From Chitinophagaceae bacterium (GTDB lineage Bacteria > Bacteroidota > Bacteroidia > Chitinophagales > Chitinophagaceae), in the NCBI GenBank assembly GCA_947456805.1, contig CANGTN010000002.1, positions 1-64,000 on the forward strand: a DNA stretch of 64,000 nucleotides, read 5' to 3'. Under the pieces are notes generated by a model. That model was not told where the DNA came from, searched no databases, and saw only the letters and a list, made by a program, of their open reading frames with translations. Positions 8,009 through 18,110 of this stretch are shown one piece after another. The translations under genes were made by a program, and so were the position numbers. The stretch's first letter is position 1, and every line of letters begins with the position of its first letter.

Positions 8009-9448
8009 ATGAACAGAAAAAAATTTATTCAACTTTCTTCACTTGCAACTGCAGGAATGTTTGTTTCAAAATATGGCATTGCCAGCAGCAGTATTGATTT
8101 TCCAGTTGTTCGTGTTCCATTGGCTCAGAGAAAATTTACTAGTAAAGCAGTGGAAAGAGTGATCAATGAAATAAAAAATAAAATTGGCAACAAAGAAATT
8201 GCATGGATGTTTGAAAATTGTTTCCCTAATACTTTAGATACGACCGTTGATTTTGAAATCATTGATGGAAAGCCTGACACGTATGTAATTACAGGTGATA
8301 TTGATGCTATGTGGTTGAGAGATTCCTCTGCACAGGTTTGGCCATACTTGCCTTTGTGCAAAGAAGACAAAGACCTGCAAGAATTAATTAAAGGCGTCAT
8401 CAACAGACAAGTAAAATGTATTTTGTTAGATCCTTATGCAAATGCTTTTTATAAAGATCCCAATAAAATCAGTGAATGGAAAAGTGATTTAACAGAAATG
8501 AAACCTGGCATTCATGAAAGAAAATGGGAGATTGATAGTTTGTGTTATCCCATACGATTGAGTTACGGATATTGGAAAGAAACAGGCGATGATTCTGTAT
8601 TTGATGAGCAATGGGTGAAGGCAATGAAATTGGTTGTAGAAACTTTTAAAGAACAGCAAAGAATTGATGGGAAAGGCCCGTATTATTTTCAACGCACCAC
8701 CGCATGGGCAACGGATGGAGTACCGTTGGGTGGTTTTGGCTATCCTGCAAAACCCAATGGTTTGATTTGTTCTATGTTCAGACCAAGTGATGATGCCACT
8801 GTGTTTCCTTACTTGATTCCAAGTAATATTTTTGCGGTCAATGCTTTGAAACAAATAATCGAAATTACAAAGTCAAAATATAATTTAAAAAATGAAAAAG
8901 ATTCTTTCACTATACTTTATCATCAGGCATTGAAACTTTATGAACCATTAAGTAATCTCATAATTCAAGAAGGAATAATAAATCACAAAGCTTTTGGAAA
9001 AATTTATGCTTATGAAGTAAATGGGTTTGGCAGTTTTAATTTAATGGATGATGCAAATATTCCTTCTTTATTATCACTCAAGTATCTTTCTAAAGAAGTA
9101 GTTGATAAAGAAATTTATTACACCACTCGTAAAATGATTTTATCCAACGAAAATCCCTTCTTTTTCAAAGGCAAAGCTGCAGAAGGCATTGGGGGTCCGC
9201 ATTGTGGTATGGATATGATTTGGCCAATGAGTATTGTCATGAGAGGCTTAACAAGCAATGATGATAAAGAAATAAAATTCTGTTTGGATATGTTGCAACG
9301 TACACATGCGGGCACAGGGTTTATGCACGAAAGTTTTCATAAAGATGATGTAACTAATTATACCCGTAAATGGTTTGCATGGGCTAATACTTTGTTTGGC
9401 GAATTTGTTTGGAAAGTATACAGAGAGAAACCACATCTACTAAACTAA
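8009..9448 (+). CDS. Glycoside hydrolase family 125 (exo-alpha-1,6-mannosidase type)
   Basis: The frame is open from 7919, but the ATG at 8009 gives a proper export signal (MNRKKFIQLSSLATAGMFVS, with a Tat-like RKKF) and a 479-residue protein, so I place the start there. The body matches the GH125 (formerly DUF1237) family: GDIDAMWLRDSS at residues 96-107, TDGVPLGGFGYP, MFRPSDDATVFPYLIPSN, and HESFHKDD near 440-447. These are the family's most conserved acidic and sugar-binding segments. GH125 enzymes are metal-independent exo-mannosidases that invert at alpha-1,6-linked mannose. An SGNH hydrolase gene follows 50 bp downstream on the same strand, which suggests joint removal of mannose and acyl groups from a glycan. 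Substrate is inferred from the family only. Confidence 0.88.
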   Translation: MNRKKFIQLSSLATAGMFVSKYGIASSSIDFPVVRVPLAQRKFTSKAVERVINEIKNKIGNKEIAWMFENCFPNTLDTTVDFEIIDGKPDTYVITGDIDAMWLRDSSAQVWPYLPLCKEDKDLQELIKGVINRQVKCILLDPYANAFYKDPNKISEWKSDLTEMKPGIHERKWEIDSLCYPIRLSYGYWKETGDDSVFDEQWVKAMKLVVETFKEQQRIDGKGPYYFQRTTAWATDGVPLGGFGYPAKPNGLICSMFRPSDDATVFPYLIPSNIFAVNALKQIIEITKSKYNLKNEKDSFTILYHQALKLYEPLSNLIIQEGIINHKAFGKIYAYEVNGFGSFNLMDDANIPSLLSLKYLSKEVVDKEIYYTTRKMILSNENPFFFKGKAAEGIGGPHCGMDMIWPMSIVMRGLTSNDDKEIKFCLDMLQRTHAGTGFMHESFHKDDVTNYTRKWFAWANTLFGEFVWKVYREKPHLLN

Positions 9449-9498
9449 CTTTCAACTATAACTTACAACCTACCACTTAAAACTTACAACTTATTTAT

Positions 9499-10182
9499 AT
9501 GAGTACAAAAATTGCCTTGATTGTTTTATTTGTTGCAAGCATGATTTTAATGTCATACACAAGAGTCGGTAAAAAGAAACGTGTTGTTTTCTTTGGAGAT
9601 TCCATCACTGAGCAAGGTGCCAAACCCGGAGGTTATATTACAAAAATGGACTCCATTATCAAACAAGAAAATATTGATACACAATATGAATTGTTAGGAG
9701 CCGGTATCAGCGGAAATAAAGTGTATGATTTATTTTTAAGAATGGATGAAGATGTCATTAATAAAAATCCAGATATAACAGTATTGTACATTGGTGTAAA
9801 TGATGTGTGGCATAAATCTTCAAAGGGCACAGGTACTGATGAAGATAAGTTTGAAAAGTTTTATCGTGCCATTATTCGTAAGCTACAATATGTGAACAGT
9901 AAAATTATTTTATGTACGCCTGCTGTTATTGGAGAAAGAAAAGATTTTACCAATTCGCAAGACGGAGATTTGAACCGATATAGTAATGTAATTAGAAAAT
10001 TGGCAAATGAATTTTCATTGCCATTGGTAGATTTAAGGAAGTTATTTATTGATTATGATGCAGTAAATAACCTTGAAAATAAAGACCGAGGTATTTTAAC
10101 TACAGACGGTGTTCACCTGAATCCAACAGGTAATTTATTTGTAGCCAATGCAATCTGGGAAGCAATTAAGATGGTGAATTAA
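9499..10182 (+). CDS. SGNH/GDSL hydrolase (esterase), membrane-anchored or exported
   Basis: 227 residues. An N-terminal hydrophobic segment (residues 4-20, IALIVLFVASMILMSY) acts as signal or anchor. The SGNH blocks are all present: GDS at 33-35 with nucleophile Ser35, glycine of block II at GISGN (69-73), GVND with Asn101, and DGVHLN with Asp203 and His206. The fold therefore looks catalytically competent for ester hydrolysis, for example deacetylation of a polysaccharide. The nearest characterised relatives I can think of are rhamnogalacturonan acetylesterase-type and platelet-activating-factor acetylhydrolase-like SGNH enzymes, but the substrate cannot be told. It follows the GH125 gene and is probably cotranscribed with it. 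Confidence 0.88.
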   Translation: MSTKIALIVLFVASMILMSYTRVGKKKRVVFFGDSITEQGAKPGGYITKMDSIIKQENIDTQYELLGAGISGNKVYDLFLRMDEDVINKNPDITVLYIGVNDVWHKSSKGTGTDEDKFEKFYRAIIRKLQYVNSKIILCTPAVIGERKDFTNSQDGDLNRYSNVIRKLANEFSLPLVDLRKLFIDYDAVNNLENKDRGILTTDGVHLNPTGNLFVANAIWEAIKMVN

Positions 10183-10281
10183 TTTGAAAGTTGGAAAAGT
10201 CAGGAAGTTCATATAGTCAGAAAAATAACATGCATTTTATCGAATACAACAAAATCTGCAAAAAATCTCATAAAATAGCTC

Positions 10282-11559
10282 TCAATTACAAATCACCAAA
10301 TAATAATTCTTCTTCCCTTTTTGTACCAAAATATATTTATCATGTAATAGCAAACCATTGTCAATACTGAGTTGTAGCCCATCAACTTTATTCCTGTTGA
10401 TACTCAATCCACCACCTTGAATCATTTTTTTTGCTTCGCCCTTACTTGGAAATATTGCGGTATCTGCTAAGAAAGAAACGATATCAACACCCACTTCAAT
10501 TTTACTTTTTTCAAACTTAATTTTCTGTACACCTTCCATATTTTCCAAATCATCAGCACTTAAACTTTCTGCCGGTGCATTGGCATTGGCAAATAATTTT
10601 TCCGTTGTTTCAATTGCCATTTGGTATTCATCTTCACCATGAACAAAAACAGTAACTTCTTTTGCTAAGGTTTTTTGTAAAAACCTTGCAGCCGGATTTT
10701 GATTATGTGCAGCAGTGATTTCTTCGATAGCAGCCTGATCTAAAAATGTAAAAATCTTAATCCACTTTACCGCATCCGCATCTGATGCATTCAACCAAAA
10801 TTGATAAAATTGATATGGTGTGGTTCTGTTGGCATCTAACCAAACATTCCCACTTTCTGTTTTACCAAATTTTCCACCATCGGCTTTCGTAATAAGCGGA
10901 CAAGTAAATACAAAAGCTTCACCACCACTTTTCCTTCTGATTAATTCTGTACCGGTAGTCATGTTACCCCACTGATCACTTCCTCCAAATTGCAACTTAC
11001 AATTTAGCTTATTGTACAGCCAATAAAAATCATATCCTTGCATTAATTGGTATGCAAATTCTGTATAGCTGATACCTGCATCTCCTTCTATTCTTTTCTT
11101 CACACTTTCTTTTGCCATCATGTAGTTTACCGTAATATGCTTGCCGGTATCTCTCAAAAAATCAATAAAAGAAATGGCTTTAAACCAATCATAATTATTA
11201 GTCATCAAAGCCTTGTTTGCTTTGTTCGCATCAAAGTCTAAAAATTTTTCTAGTTGAGCTTGAATGCCTGCTACATTTTTTGCAAGTGTTGCTTCATCTA
11301 ATAAATTTCGTTCAGCACTTTTTCCGCTGGGATCACCCACCATTCCTGTTGCACCGCCTACCAATGCTATGGGTTGATGTCCTGCTCTTTGGAGGTGAAC
11401 CATTAAAAGAATTGGTACTAAACTTCCTATGTGTAAACTATCCGCTGTTGGGTCAAAACCAACATAGCCGGTAGTCATTTCTTTTTGTAATTGTTCCTCT
11501 GTACCCGGCATAATATCGGCAATCATGCCTCTCCAACGAAGTTCTGCTACTAAATTCAT
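10282..11559 (-). CDS. tyrS: Tyrosine--tRNA ligase
   Basis: 425-residue class I aminoacyl-tRNA synthetase that charges tRNA-Tyr. The HIGH signature appears as HIGS at 43-46 in [19 protein letters not shown], and the KMSKS loop as KFGKT at 230-234, the form usual in bacterial TyrRS. Between them are [12 protein letters not shown] and the tyrosine-binding GGSDQWGN. The last ~65 residues form an S4 RNA-binding domain ([16 protein letters not shown]). Length is normal. A possible -7 box TACATTTG lies about 19 nt upstream of the ATG, reading on the minus strand. It diverges from the PorV2-like gene with a 239-bp gap between the start codons. Confidence 0.96.
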   Translation of the reverse strand: MNLVAELRWRGMIADIMPGTEEQLQKEMTTGYVGFDPTADSLHIGSLVPILLMVHLQRAGHQPIALVGGATGMVGDPSGKSAERNLLDEATLAKNVAGIQAQLEKFLDFDANKANKALMTNNYDWFKAISFIDFLRDTGKHITVNYMMAKESVKKRIEGDAGISYTEFAYQLMQGYDFYWLYNKLNCKLQFGGSDQWGNMTTGTELIRRKSGGEAFVFTCPLITKADGGKFGKTESGNVWLDANRTTPYQFYQFWLNASDADAVKWIKIFTFLDQAAIEEITAAHNQNPAARFLQKTLAKEVTVFVHGEDEYQMAIETTEKLFANANAPAESLSADDLENMEGVQKIKFEKSKIEVGVDIVSFLADTAIFPSKGEAKKMIQGGGLSINRNKVDGLQLSIDNGLLLHDKYILVQKGKKNYYLVICN

Positions 11560-11798
11560 TCAATTATGTATTTATTGCAAATGTAGTGTAAGGATCTGCA
11601 ATTGTTTAATACTATGTCAAATCATATTTTAAAACAAAATTATTTCTTTTTAACGCTTATTTAAACCTTATTACTTTTTTGCAGATTTTGTGATTAAATT
11701 GCAAGGGTAAAAGTTTGTAATCATTATTTGAATACAATGCAGTACTTTATGACCAAAATTAAAAAAATAGGTTCGTTTGTTTTAATGCACAATAAAAT

Positions 11799-12905
11799 AT
11801 GAAATTAATACAAAAAATATTTTTACTTGCTTGTTTAATCTTCATTCGTTTTCACTCTGAAGCACAGTTTAGAAAGTACTCAAATGAATTCTTAAATATT
11901 GGAGCAGGTGCAAGAGGATTGGGAATGGGTGGGGCCACTGTAGCGAGTGTAAATGATGCAACCGCTGCCTATTGGAATCCTGCAGCGTTAGTGTATGTAA
12001 AAGATCATCCCTCATTGTCAATTATGCACGCAGACTATTTTGCAGGAATTGGTAAATACGATTATGTAGGATTGGCATTACCATCAAAAAATGGCAACCG
12101 TACTTTGGCAATTAGCGTTTTGCGATTTGCGGTCGATGATATCCCCAATACATTGTATTTGATAGAACCTGATGGCTCTGTTAATTACAATAATATCACT
12201 ACTTTTTCATCTGCTGATTATGCCTTGCTTTTGAGCTATGCACAAAGTATTAAAAAGAAGAATCAGCTTACGATAAATGTTGGTGGTAACGCAAAAATTA
12301 TTTACAGAAATGTTGGAACATTTGCAAAGGCATGGGGTTTTGGATTTGATGGAGGTGTTCAAATCAAAAAAGATAAATGGAGATTTGCCGCTACTGTAAG
12401 AGATATTACCACCACATTCAATGCATGGAGCTTTACATTCAGCGACAGAGAAAAAGAAGTATTGTATCTTACCAATAATGACATTCCAACAAAAAGTATT
12501 GAACTAACAGCACCAAGGTTAATAGGGGCTGCAGCTTATCAGTTTAACATCAATAAAAAAATGAGTTTATTGGCTGAAGCAAATCTCCATTTCACTTTTG
12601 ACGGAAAAAGAAACACAGTAATAAGTACTAATCCAATAAGCATTGATCCTAACATTGGGTTAGAGGCCAATTTGAATAACAGTGTTTTTTTAAGAGCTGG
12701 CATTTCAAATTTTCAACGTGCATTGGCAGATGGAGATACATTGAATCAAAAAAAAGTATGGATATTCCAACCAAGTTTTGGCGCAGGATTTAAGTTTGGT
12801 AATGTAGGTATTGATTATGCTTTTACCAATCTTGCCAATCAATCAAATCCTTTATATACTCATATTTTCAGCTTAAGAATTGATTTAACCAAGAAGGAAA
12901 AATAA
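11799..12905 (+). CDS. porV2: PorV/PorQ-family outer-membrane barrel, PorV2-like T9SS component
   Basis: 368 residues with a signal peptide (about 1-22, ending SEAQ). Directly after it comes the family signature GAGARGLGMGGATVASVNDATAAYWNPAAL, quoted here only to mark residues ~37-66; its key elements are the GARGLGMGG loop and the AAYWNPA turn. The rest alternates beta-strands typical of a FadL-like 14-strand barrel and ends in a strand with a charged tail. PorV shuttles type IX secretion cargo to the PorU sortase in the outer membrane. Here the gene ends 3 bp before a PorU-like peptidase gene, and in Chitinophagaceae such a pair is annotated as PorV2/PorU2. The symbol is by context and recollection; which of the two PorV types this is could only be settled by a profile search. 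Confidence 0.8.
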   Translation: MKLIQKIFLLACLIFIRFHSEAQFRKYSNEFLNIGAGARGLGMGGATVASVNDATAAYWNPAALVYVKDHPSLSIMHADYFAGIGKYDYVGLALPSKNGNRTLAISVLRFAVDDIPNTLYLIEPDGSVNYNNITTFSSADYALLLSYAQSIKKKNQLTINVGGNAKIIYRNVGTFAKAWGFGFDGGVQIKKDKWRFAATVRDITTTFNAWSFTFSDREKEVLYLTNNDIPTKSIELTAPRLIGAAAYQFNINKKMSLLAEANLHFTFDGKRNTVISTNPISIDPNIGLEANLNNSVFLRAGISNFQRALADGDTLNQKKVWIFQPSFGAGFKFGNVGIDYAFTNLANQSNPLYTHIFSLRIDLTKKEK

Positions 12906-12908
12906 TTT

Positions 12909-15900
12909 ATGCGCAAGCTATTTGTTATATTAACGATATTAACTTCTGTTCATGTATTTGCACAGCCTTACAATAATGAATGGATTGACTTTAACAAAAC
13001 ATATTACAAGTTTAAAGTTGGCAGTACTGGTTTGTATCGAATCAACCAAAGTGCTTTACCTTCAGCTATAGCTAACATTCCTGCTCAACATTTTCAACTT
13101 TGGCGTAATGGAAAAGAAATTGTTTTATACACAAGTGTTGCCACAGGATCCATACCCGCCAATGGTTTTATAGAATTTTGGGGTGAAATGAATGATGGTG
13201 TTGTGGATAAAGTTTTGTATAAAAATCCAACTTTTCAGGTTTCAGATAAGTATAGTTTGCAAACAGATACAGCTGCTTTTTTTCTTACTGTAAATACAAC
13301 ATCAAGCAATTTAAGATATGCTGATGTGGCAAATAATGTTGCAGCAAATACATTAACACCCGAAGCATCATTTTTACATACACAACGATTTTTTTTTAAA
13401 GAACAAATTAACAGAGGGTACGGCGATAATGTAGGAGAAAGAGTTACATCGTCTACCTTCGATATAGGAGAAGGATGGAGTACAAATGATATTCGTCAAA
13501 CTACACCTTATAATTTCTCTGCTACTAATTTATATCCTGCAGGTTCAGGATCCTCACCCACATTGAGTTTGGCGGTTACAGGAGTTTCTTACAACAGCAG
13601 AACAGTTTCGTTAAAAATGAATGGGACTGCTTACATCAACAATCAGGTTTTGTTTGAAAGCAATATGCCTCCGGGTTATTCTTATGGAGCTGAAACTTCA
13701 AAAGTTTTTACCAATGGTTCTAACACAATTCCGTTAAATGCAATTAGTAGTAATAGCAACAGTTTCACAATTGAAATTAATGCACCGAATGATAATACAA
13801 ATAGAATTGTTGCTCACTATGTTTCATTAACTTATCCAAGACTTTTCAACTTTGCAAACAACACTAATTTTTCTTTTAGTTTACCTGCAAGTACCAATGT
13901 TTCCGGTACTTACATAGAGATTTCAAATTTTAATAGCACATCTGTTCCGGTTTTGTACGACATTACCAATAACAAAAGATTTCTAGCTGTTGTAAATAAT
14001 GGATTGATCAAATTTGCTTTGCCTTTTTCATCTCAACAAAGAGATTTTATTTTAGTTAGTCAAGATGCTTCTGCAATTAATATAATTAATTCATTTACTT
14101 CCAAAAACTTCATTAATTTTTCTACTATATCCAATCAGGCTAATTATTTAATTGTATCCAATAAATTACTGGGAATTAATACCGGCGGATCGGTTGATTT
14201 GTACCGTCAATACAGAGCATCATTTCTTGGTGGAAGCTTTAATGCAAAAATTTATGATATTGATGAACTTGTAGATCAGTTTGCATTTGGTATAAAAAAA
14301 CATCCGCTAAGTATTAAAAATTTTGTTCGTTTTGCTAAACAAAGTTTTACAATACCACCTACTCATTTATTCATGATTGGTAAAGCTGTTGCTTATGATG
14401 AATATCGTAATTTTGAAAACACCTCATTTGCTGATAGATTAAATCTAGTACCAACTTTCGGCTGGCCCGCGAGCGATATGTTGTTGACTTCGCCTGCAAG
14501 CATAGTTGCACCACTTGTAATGACCGGAAGGATTTCCGCAGTAAGTGCACAAGAGGTAAATACTTATTTGCAAAAAGTAAAAGAGTATGAAGCTCAAGCA
14601 CAAAATAATGTACAAACAATTTCTAATAAACTTTGGATGAAACAAGCTGTAAACGTTGCAGGAAGCAATGATGCTGCAATAGAACAACAGCTAATCTATT
14701 ATTTGAATGGATATAAAAATATACTAAAGGATACCTTGTATGGTGGGAATGTTAGTGATTTTAATACACAAGCAACAGGTGGTGGAGCTACTCCTGCAGT
14801 AATTAATTATTTGAAAAGTTTGTTCAGTAGTGGAATCAGTTTACTTACTTATTTCGGACATAGTGCAGCAAGTCAGTTGGACTATAATTTAAACAACCCA
14901 TATGATTATGAAAACTTAGGAAAATATCCTATGTTTTTATTGAACGGATGTAATGCAGGAAATTTCTTTGATTACGATACATCAAGGTTAAATAACATTA
15001 CTTCATTCTCGGAAAAATTTGTTTTTGCACAACAGCATGGTGCTATTGGGGTTATTGCAAGTTCACACTTTGGTTTAACCGGGTATTTAGATACATATTC
15101 TACTACATTTTATCAGTCAGTTACAAAAACAAACGGGTATAAAAATTTTGTTGGTAAAAATATGATTGATGCAATTGTTCCATTGCTTGGTGATTATTTG
15201 CCACAAAGAATGCATGCTGAGCAGTTTTTAATACATGGTGATCCGGCCATTAAAATATATGCACATGACAAACCAGATTTTGTGGTAGAAGATCAAACGG
15301 TAAGTATTGCTCCATCAGCTCTTTCGGTAGCCGATACAAAATTTACTTTAAAAACATTGATTTATAATATTGGTAAAGCACAAGCAGCAAGAGCTAATAA
15401 TTCTGGTGATTCTTTACAAGTAACTATAAAATGGCAACATGGCGATGGCAGTATTGATTATTTGTATCGAAAATTCATAAAACCATCTATTCGTTTTGCA
15501 GATTCAATTGTGATGGATATTCCCATTGTTCCTACAAGAGATAATGGTAATAATTGTATCACTATAATATTGGATAGTTTGAATCAATTTGATGAATTGA
15601 GTAAATCGAATAACTCCATTACCAAATGCTTTTTCATTTTTGATAATGACTTAAAACCCGTGTATCCATATACGTTTGCAATAACCAATAAGAGTTCTGG
15701 AAAGTTATATGCATCAACTGCCAATCCATTTGCAACATCAAGGCAATATGTTATGGAAATGGATACTACAGAATTATTCAATTCTCCTTTTAAAATTTCG
15801 AAAACGATTACAAGTGCAGGTGGTATAATTGAATTTGATCCACAAATTACATATAAAGACAGCACTGTATATTACTGGAGAGTAGCACCTATTCCAACTT

Positions 15901-18056
15901 CGGGGTTATTTAAATGGAATACCAGTAATTTCATCTATTTGAATGGTGCTGAAGTAGGCTTCAATCAAAGCCATTTGTATCAGCACATGAAAAGTAATTT
16001 GGAGCGAATAAAATTGGACAGCTTTTCCAGAATATGGAATTTTGGTTTAGCCAATACAGGCTTTACAGTTACGCAAGGAGTATATCCTTATACCGATCAG
16101 GATGCAAATTTCTCGATATTTAAAAATGGTCAATCAATAATAAGAAGTGGATGTTTGGGTTACTCAATTCGTTGGAGTTTGTTTGATCCTGTGAATATGA
16201 AGCCTTTTTATAACCAAGCTGCGCCTTCTACAGATTCGGTTGGTCCAAGCGGAGGTTTTATGGGCAGTTCAACTATTACATGTAATAAATTAGGTCGCCA
16301 GTTTAATTTTGAATTTAATTACAATACCTTGGCTGGTCGTAATCAAATGCGTGACTTTATTAATTGGATTCCAACCAATGTAATTGCTGTTGCAAGAATT
16401 ACACTGGATTTGCCATTTGATCCTAATCCTGTAAGCATTTGGCGGGGCGACTCTATTCCAAATGGTTCAATTGCCAATACGCTTTATGGGAAATTAAAAT
16501 CGGTTGGTTTTGCTGACCTTGATTTATTTAATTCTCCAAAGCCTTGGGTATTCATGTTCCAAAAAAATAGCAACAATGCGTTTAGTCCTAAATGGAAATT
16601 TGGATACGATTTTAATGAAACTGCTCACATGGATGTAACTGCTGTTTCAACTGATACATTGGGCTTTGTAACTTCACCAAATTTTGGTCCATCAACTTCA
16701 TGGAAACAATTAAAATGGCGAGGTGCATCTATTGAAAGTATTCTAGGTGATATTCCAACTGTTGATGTGATTGGTGTTTCAAATTCAGGTATTGAAACCA
16801 TATTATTTACAAATATTTCAGCTGCACAACAAGACTTCAGTCTTAGTACAATTAATGCAGTTCAATTTCCTTATTTAAAATTGAAAATGAAAAATTTGGA
16901 TAAAGTTAATCTCACTCCTTATCAGCTTCGCTACTGGCGTTTGATTGGTGATATGGTGCCTGAAGGTGCCATTGCTCCAAACATCAATTATACATTTAAA
17001 GACACATTGGATGCCGGAGAAAAATTGAATGTTGCTATTGCTTTTAAGAATATCAGTGATGTTGCTTTTCCAGATAGTATTCAAGTGAAAATGCAATTAT
17101 TTGATGCCAATAATGTTGTGAATAATATTGTAATTGCAAAGTTGAAAAAATCGCTGAACCCCAATGATACCGCAACTGTCAGATCAACAATAGACACTAA
17201 AAATTTTATAGGAAACAATACTTTACACATTGATATTAATCCGGATAATGCACAACCTGAACAATATCGGTTCAATAATTTTGTGTATAAAAATTTCTTT
17301 GTGAAATCGGATAAAATTAATCCTTTGGTTGATGTGACTTTTGATGGAATTCATATTTTGAATGGTGATATTGTTAGTAGTAAACCAGCTATCAGAATAA
17401 AATTAAAAGATGAATCTAAATTCCTTTCACTCAACGATACAGGAGGTATTACGTTACAACTTCGTTATCCTGATTATTCTGTCAAAAGATTTAAATATGG
17501 TACAGATACTTTACGATTTACACCTGCTACAATCAATGGTTCTGACAACACAGCAATAACTGATTTTACGCCTGTTCTTACACAAGACGGAGAATATGAA
17601 TTGTTTGTAAAAGGAAAGGATATGAGCAACAATAGCGCAGGTTCACAAGATTATAGAGTAACCTTTAATGTAAACAATAAGCCCATGATTAGTGAGGTGT
17701 TTAATTATCCAAATCCATTCACTACATCTACTGCATTTGTATTTACACTAACCGGTAATCAACTTCCAAGTAATATTCGAATTCAAATACTTACTGTTAC
17801 AGGAAAAATTGTTCGTGAAATTAATAAAGACGAATTAGGACCTATCAGAATTGGTAGAAATATTACCGAATACAAATGGGATGGCACAGATAGTTACGGA
17901 CAAAAATTGGCCAATGGTGTTTATCTCTATCGCGTCATTACCAATCTTAATGGCACTGCACTCGAAAAGTTTGATATCACAGATTTTAATGGAGATAAAA
18001 TAAAGACTGCTAACTATTTTAAAGGTGGTTATGGAAAAATGTACTTAATGCGCTAA
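12909..18056 (+). CDS. porU2: Gingipain-like C25 peptidase, putative T9SS sortase PorU2
   Basis: 1715 residues, far longer than classical PorU (about 1100-1300), with a signal peptide (1-19, ending VFA). A beta-rich N-terminal part (~20-420) precedes the caspase-like C25 domain (~430-790). The catalytic dyad is His651 in YFGHSA and Cys681 in LNGCNAG, the spacing and surroundings expected of gingipains and PorU. Long beta-sandwich domains follow. The last ~90 residues (from VFNYPNPF) form a FlgD-like/T9SS type A C-terminal fold. PorU cleaves the C-terminal signal of T9SS cargo and attaches it to lipopolysaccharide at the cell surface. Starts 3 bp after the PorV2-like gene, so the pair is surely one operon. 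A secreted C25 protease of other function is the alternative. Confidence 0.85.
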   Translation: MRKLFVILTILTSVHVFAQPYNNEWIDFNKTYYKFKVGSTGLYRINQSALPSAIANIPAQHFQLWRNGKEIVLYTSVATGSIPANGFIEFWGEMNDGVVDKVLYKNPTFQVSDKYSLQTDTAAFFLTVNTTSSNLRYADVANNVAANTLTPEASFLHTQRFFFKEQINRGYGDNVGERVTSSTFDIGEGWSTNDIRQTTPYNFSATNLYPAGSGSSPTLSLAVTGVSYNSRTVSLKMNGTAYINNQVLFESNMPPGYSYGAETSKVFTNGSNTIPLNAISSNSNSFTIEINAPNDNTNRIVAHYVSLTYPRLFNFANNTNFSFSLPASTNVSGTYIEISNFNSTSVPVLYDITNNKRFLAVVNNGLIKFALPFSSQQRDFILVSQDASAINIINSFTSKNFINFSTISNQANYLIVSNKLLGINTGGSVDLYRQYRASFLGGSFNAKIYDIDELVDQFAFGIKKHPLSIKNFVRFAKQSFTIPPTHLFMIGKAVAYDEYRNFENTSFADRLNLVPTFGWPASDMLLTSPASIVAPLVMTGRISAVSAQEVNTYLQKVKEYEAQAQNNVQTISNKLWMKQAVNVAGSNDAAIEQQLIYYLNGYKNILKDTLYGGNVSDFNTQATGGGATPAVINYLKSLFSSGISLLTYFGHSAASQLDYNLNNPYDYENLGKYPMFLLNGCNAGNFFDYDTSRLNNITSFSEKFVFAQQHGAIGVIASSHFGLTGYLDTYSTTFYQSVTKTNGYKNFVGKNMIDAIVPLLGDYLPQRMHAEQFLIHGDPAIKIYAHDKPDFVVEDQTVSIAPSALSVADTKFTLKTLIYNIGKAQAARANNSGDSLQVTIKWQHGDGSIDYLYRKFIKPSIRFADSIVMDIPIVPTRDNGNNCITIILDSLNQFDELSKSNNSITKCFFIFDNDLKPVYPYTFAITNKSSGKLYASTANPFATSRQYVMEMDTTELFNSPFKISKTITSAGGIIEFDPQITYKDSTVYYWRVAPIPTSGLFKWNTSNFIYLNGAEVGFNQSHLYQHMKSNLERIKLDSFSRIWNFGLANTGFTVTQGVYPYTDQDANFSIFKNGQSIIRSGCLGYSIRWSLFDPVNMKPFYNQAAPSTDSVGPSGGFMGSSTITCNKLGRQFNFEFNYNTLAGRNQMRDFINWIPTNVIAVARITLDLPFDPNPVSIWRGDSIPNGSIANTLYGKLKSVGFADLDLFNSPKPWVFMFQKNSNNAFSPKWKFGYDFNETAHMDVTAVSTDTLGFVTSPNFGPSTSWKQLKWRGASIESILGDIPTVDVIGVSNSGIETILFTNISAAQQDFSLSTINAVQFPYLKLKMKNLDKVNLTPYQLRYWRLIGDMVPEGAIAPNINYTFKDTLDAGEKLNVAIAFKNISDVAFPDSIQVKMQLFDANNVVNNIVIAKLKKSLNPNDTATVRSTIDTKNFIGNNTLHIDINPDNAQPEQYRFNNFVYKNFFVKSDKINPLVDVTFDGIHILNGDIVSSKPAIRIKLKDESKFLSLNDTGGITLQLRYPDYSVKRFKYGTDTLRFTPATINGSDNTAITDFTPVLTQDGEYELFVKGKDMSNNSAGSQDYRVTFNVNNKPMISEVFNYPNPFTTSTAFVFTLTGNQLPSNIRIQILTVTGKIVREINKDELGPIRIGRNITEYKWDGTDSYGQKLANGVYLYRVITNLNGTALEKFDITDFNGDKIKTANYFKGGYGKMYLMR

Positions 18057-18098
18057 TGATTCTAATAAAACACTTCTGAAGTTCAAGCTTCATTTGTG

Positions 18099-18106
18099 TA
18101 AATTTG
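18099..18106 (+). promoter_or_regulatory. Putative -7 promoter box of the RDD gene
   Basis: TAAATTTG fits the Bacteroidota TAnnTTTG consensus and ends 4 nt before the ATG at 18111. A TCTG 20 nt upstream (18075-18078) is a possible -33 element. Transcription would start at or next to the start codon. Confidence 0.45.
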
Positions 18107-18110
18107 CGAC

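Noticed and set aside
14371..14687. Minus-strand open frames inside the PorU2-like gene
   Set aside because: Antisense to a continuous, domain-supported 1715-residue gene; products are cysteine- and tyrosine-rich without pattern.
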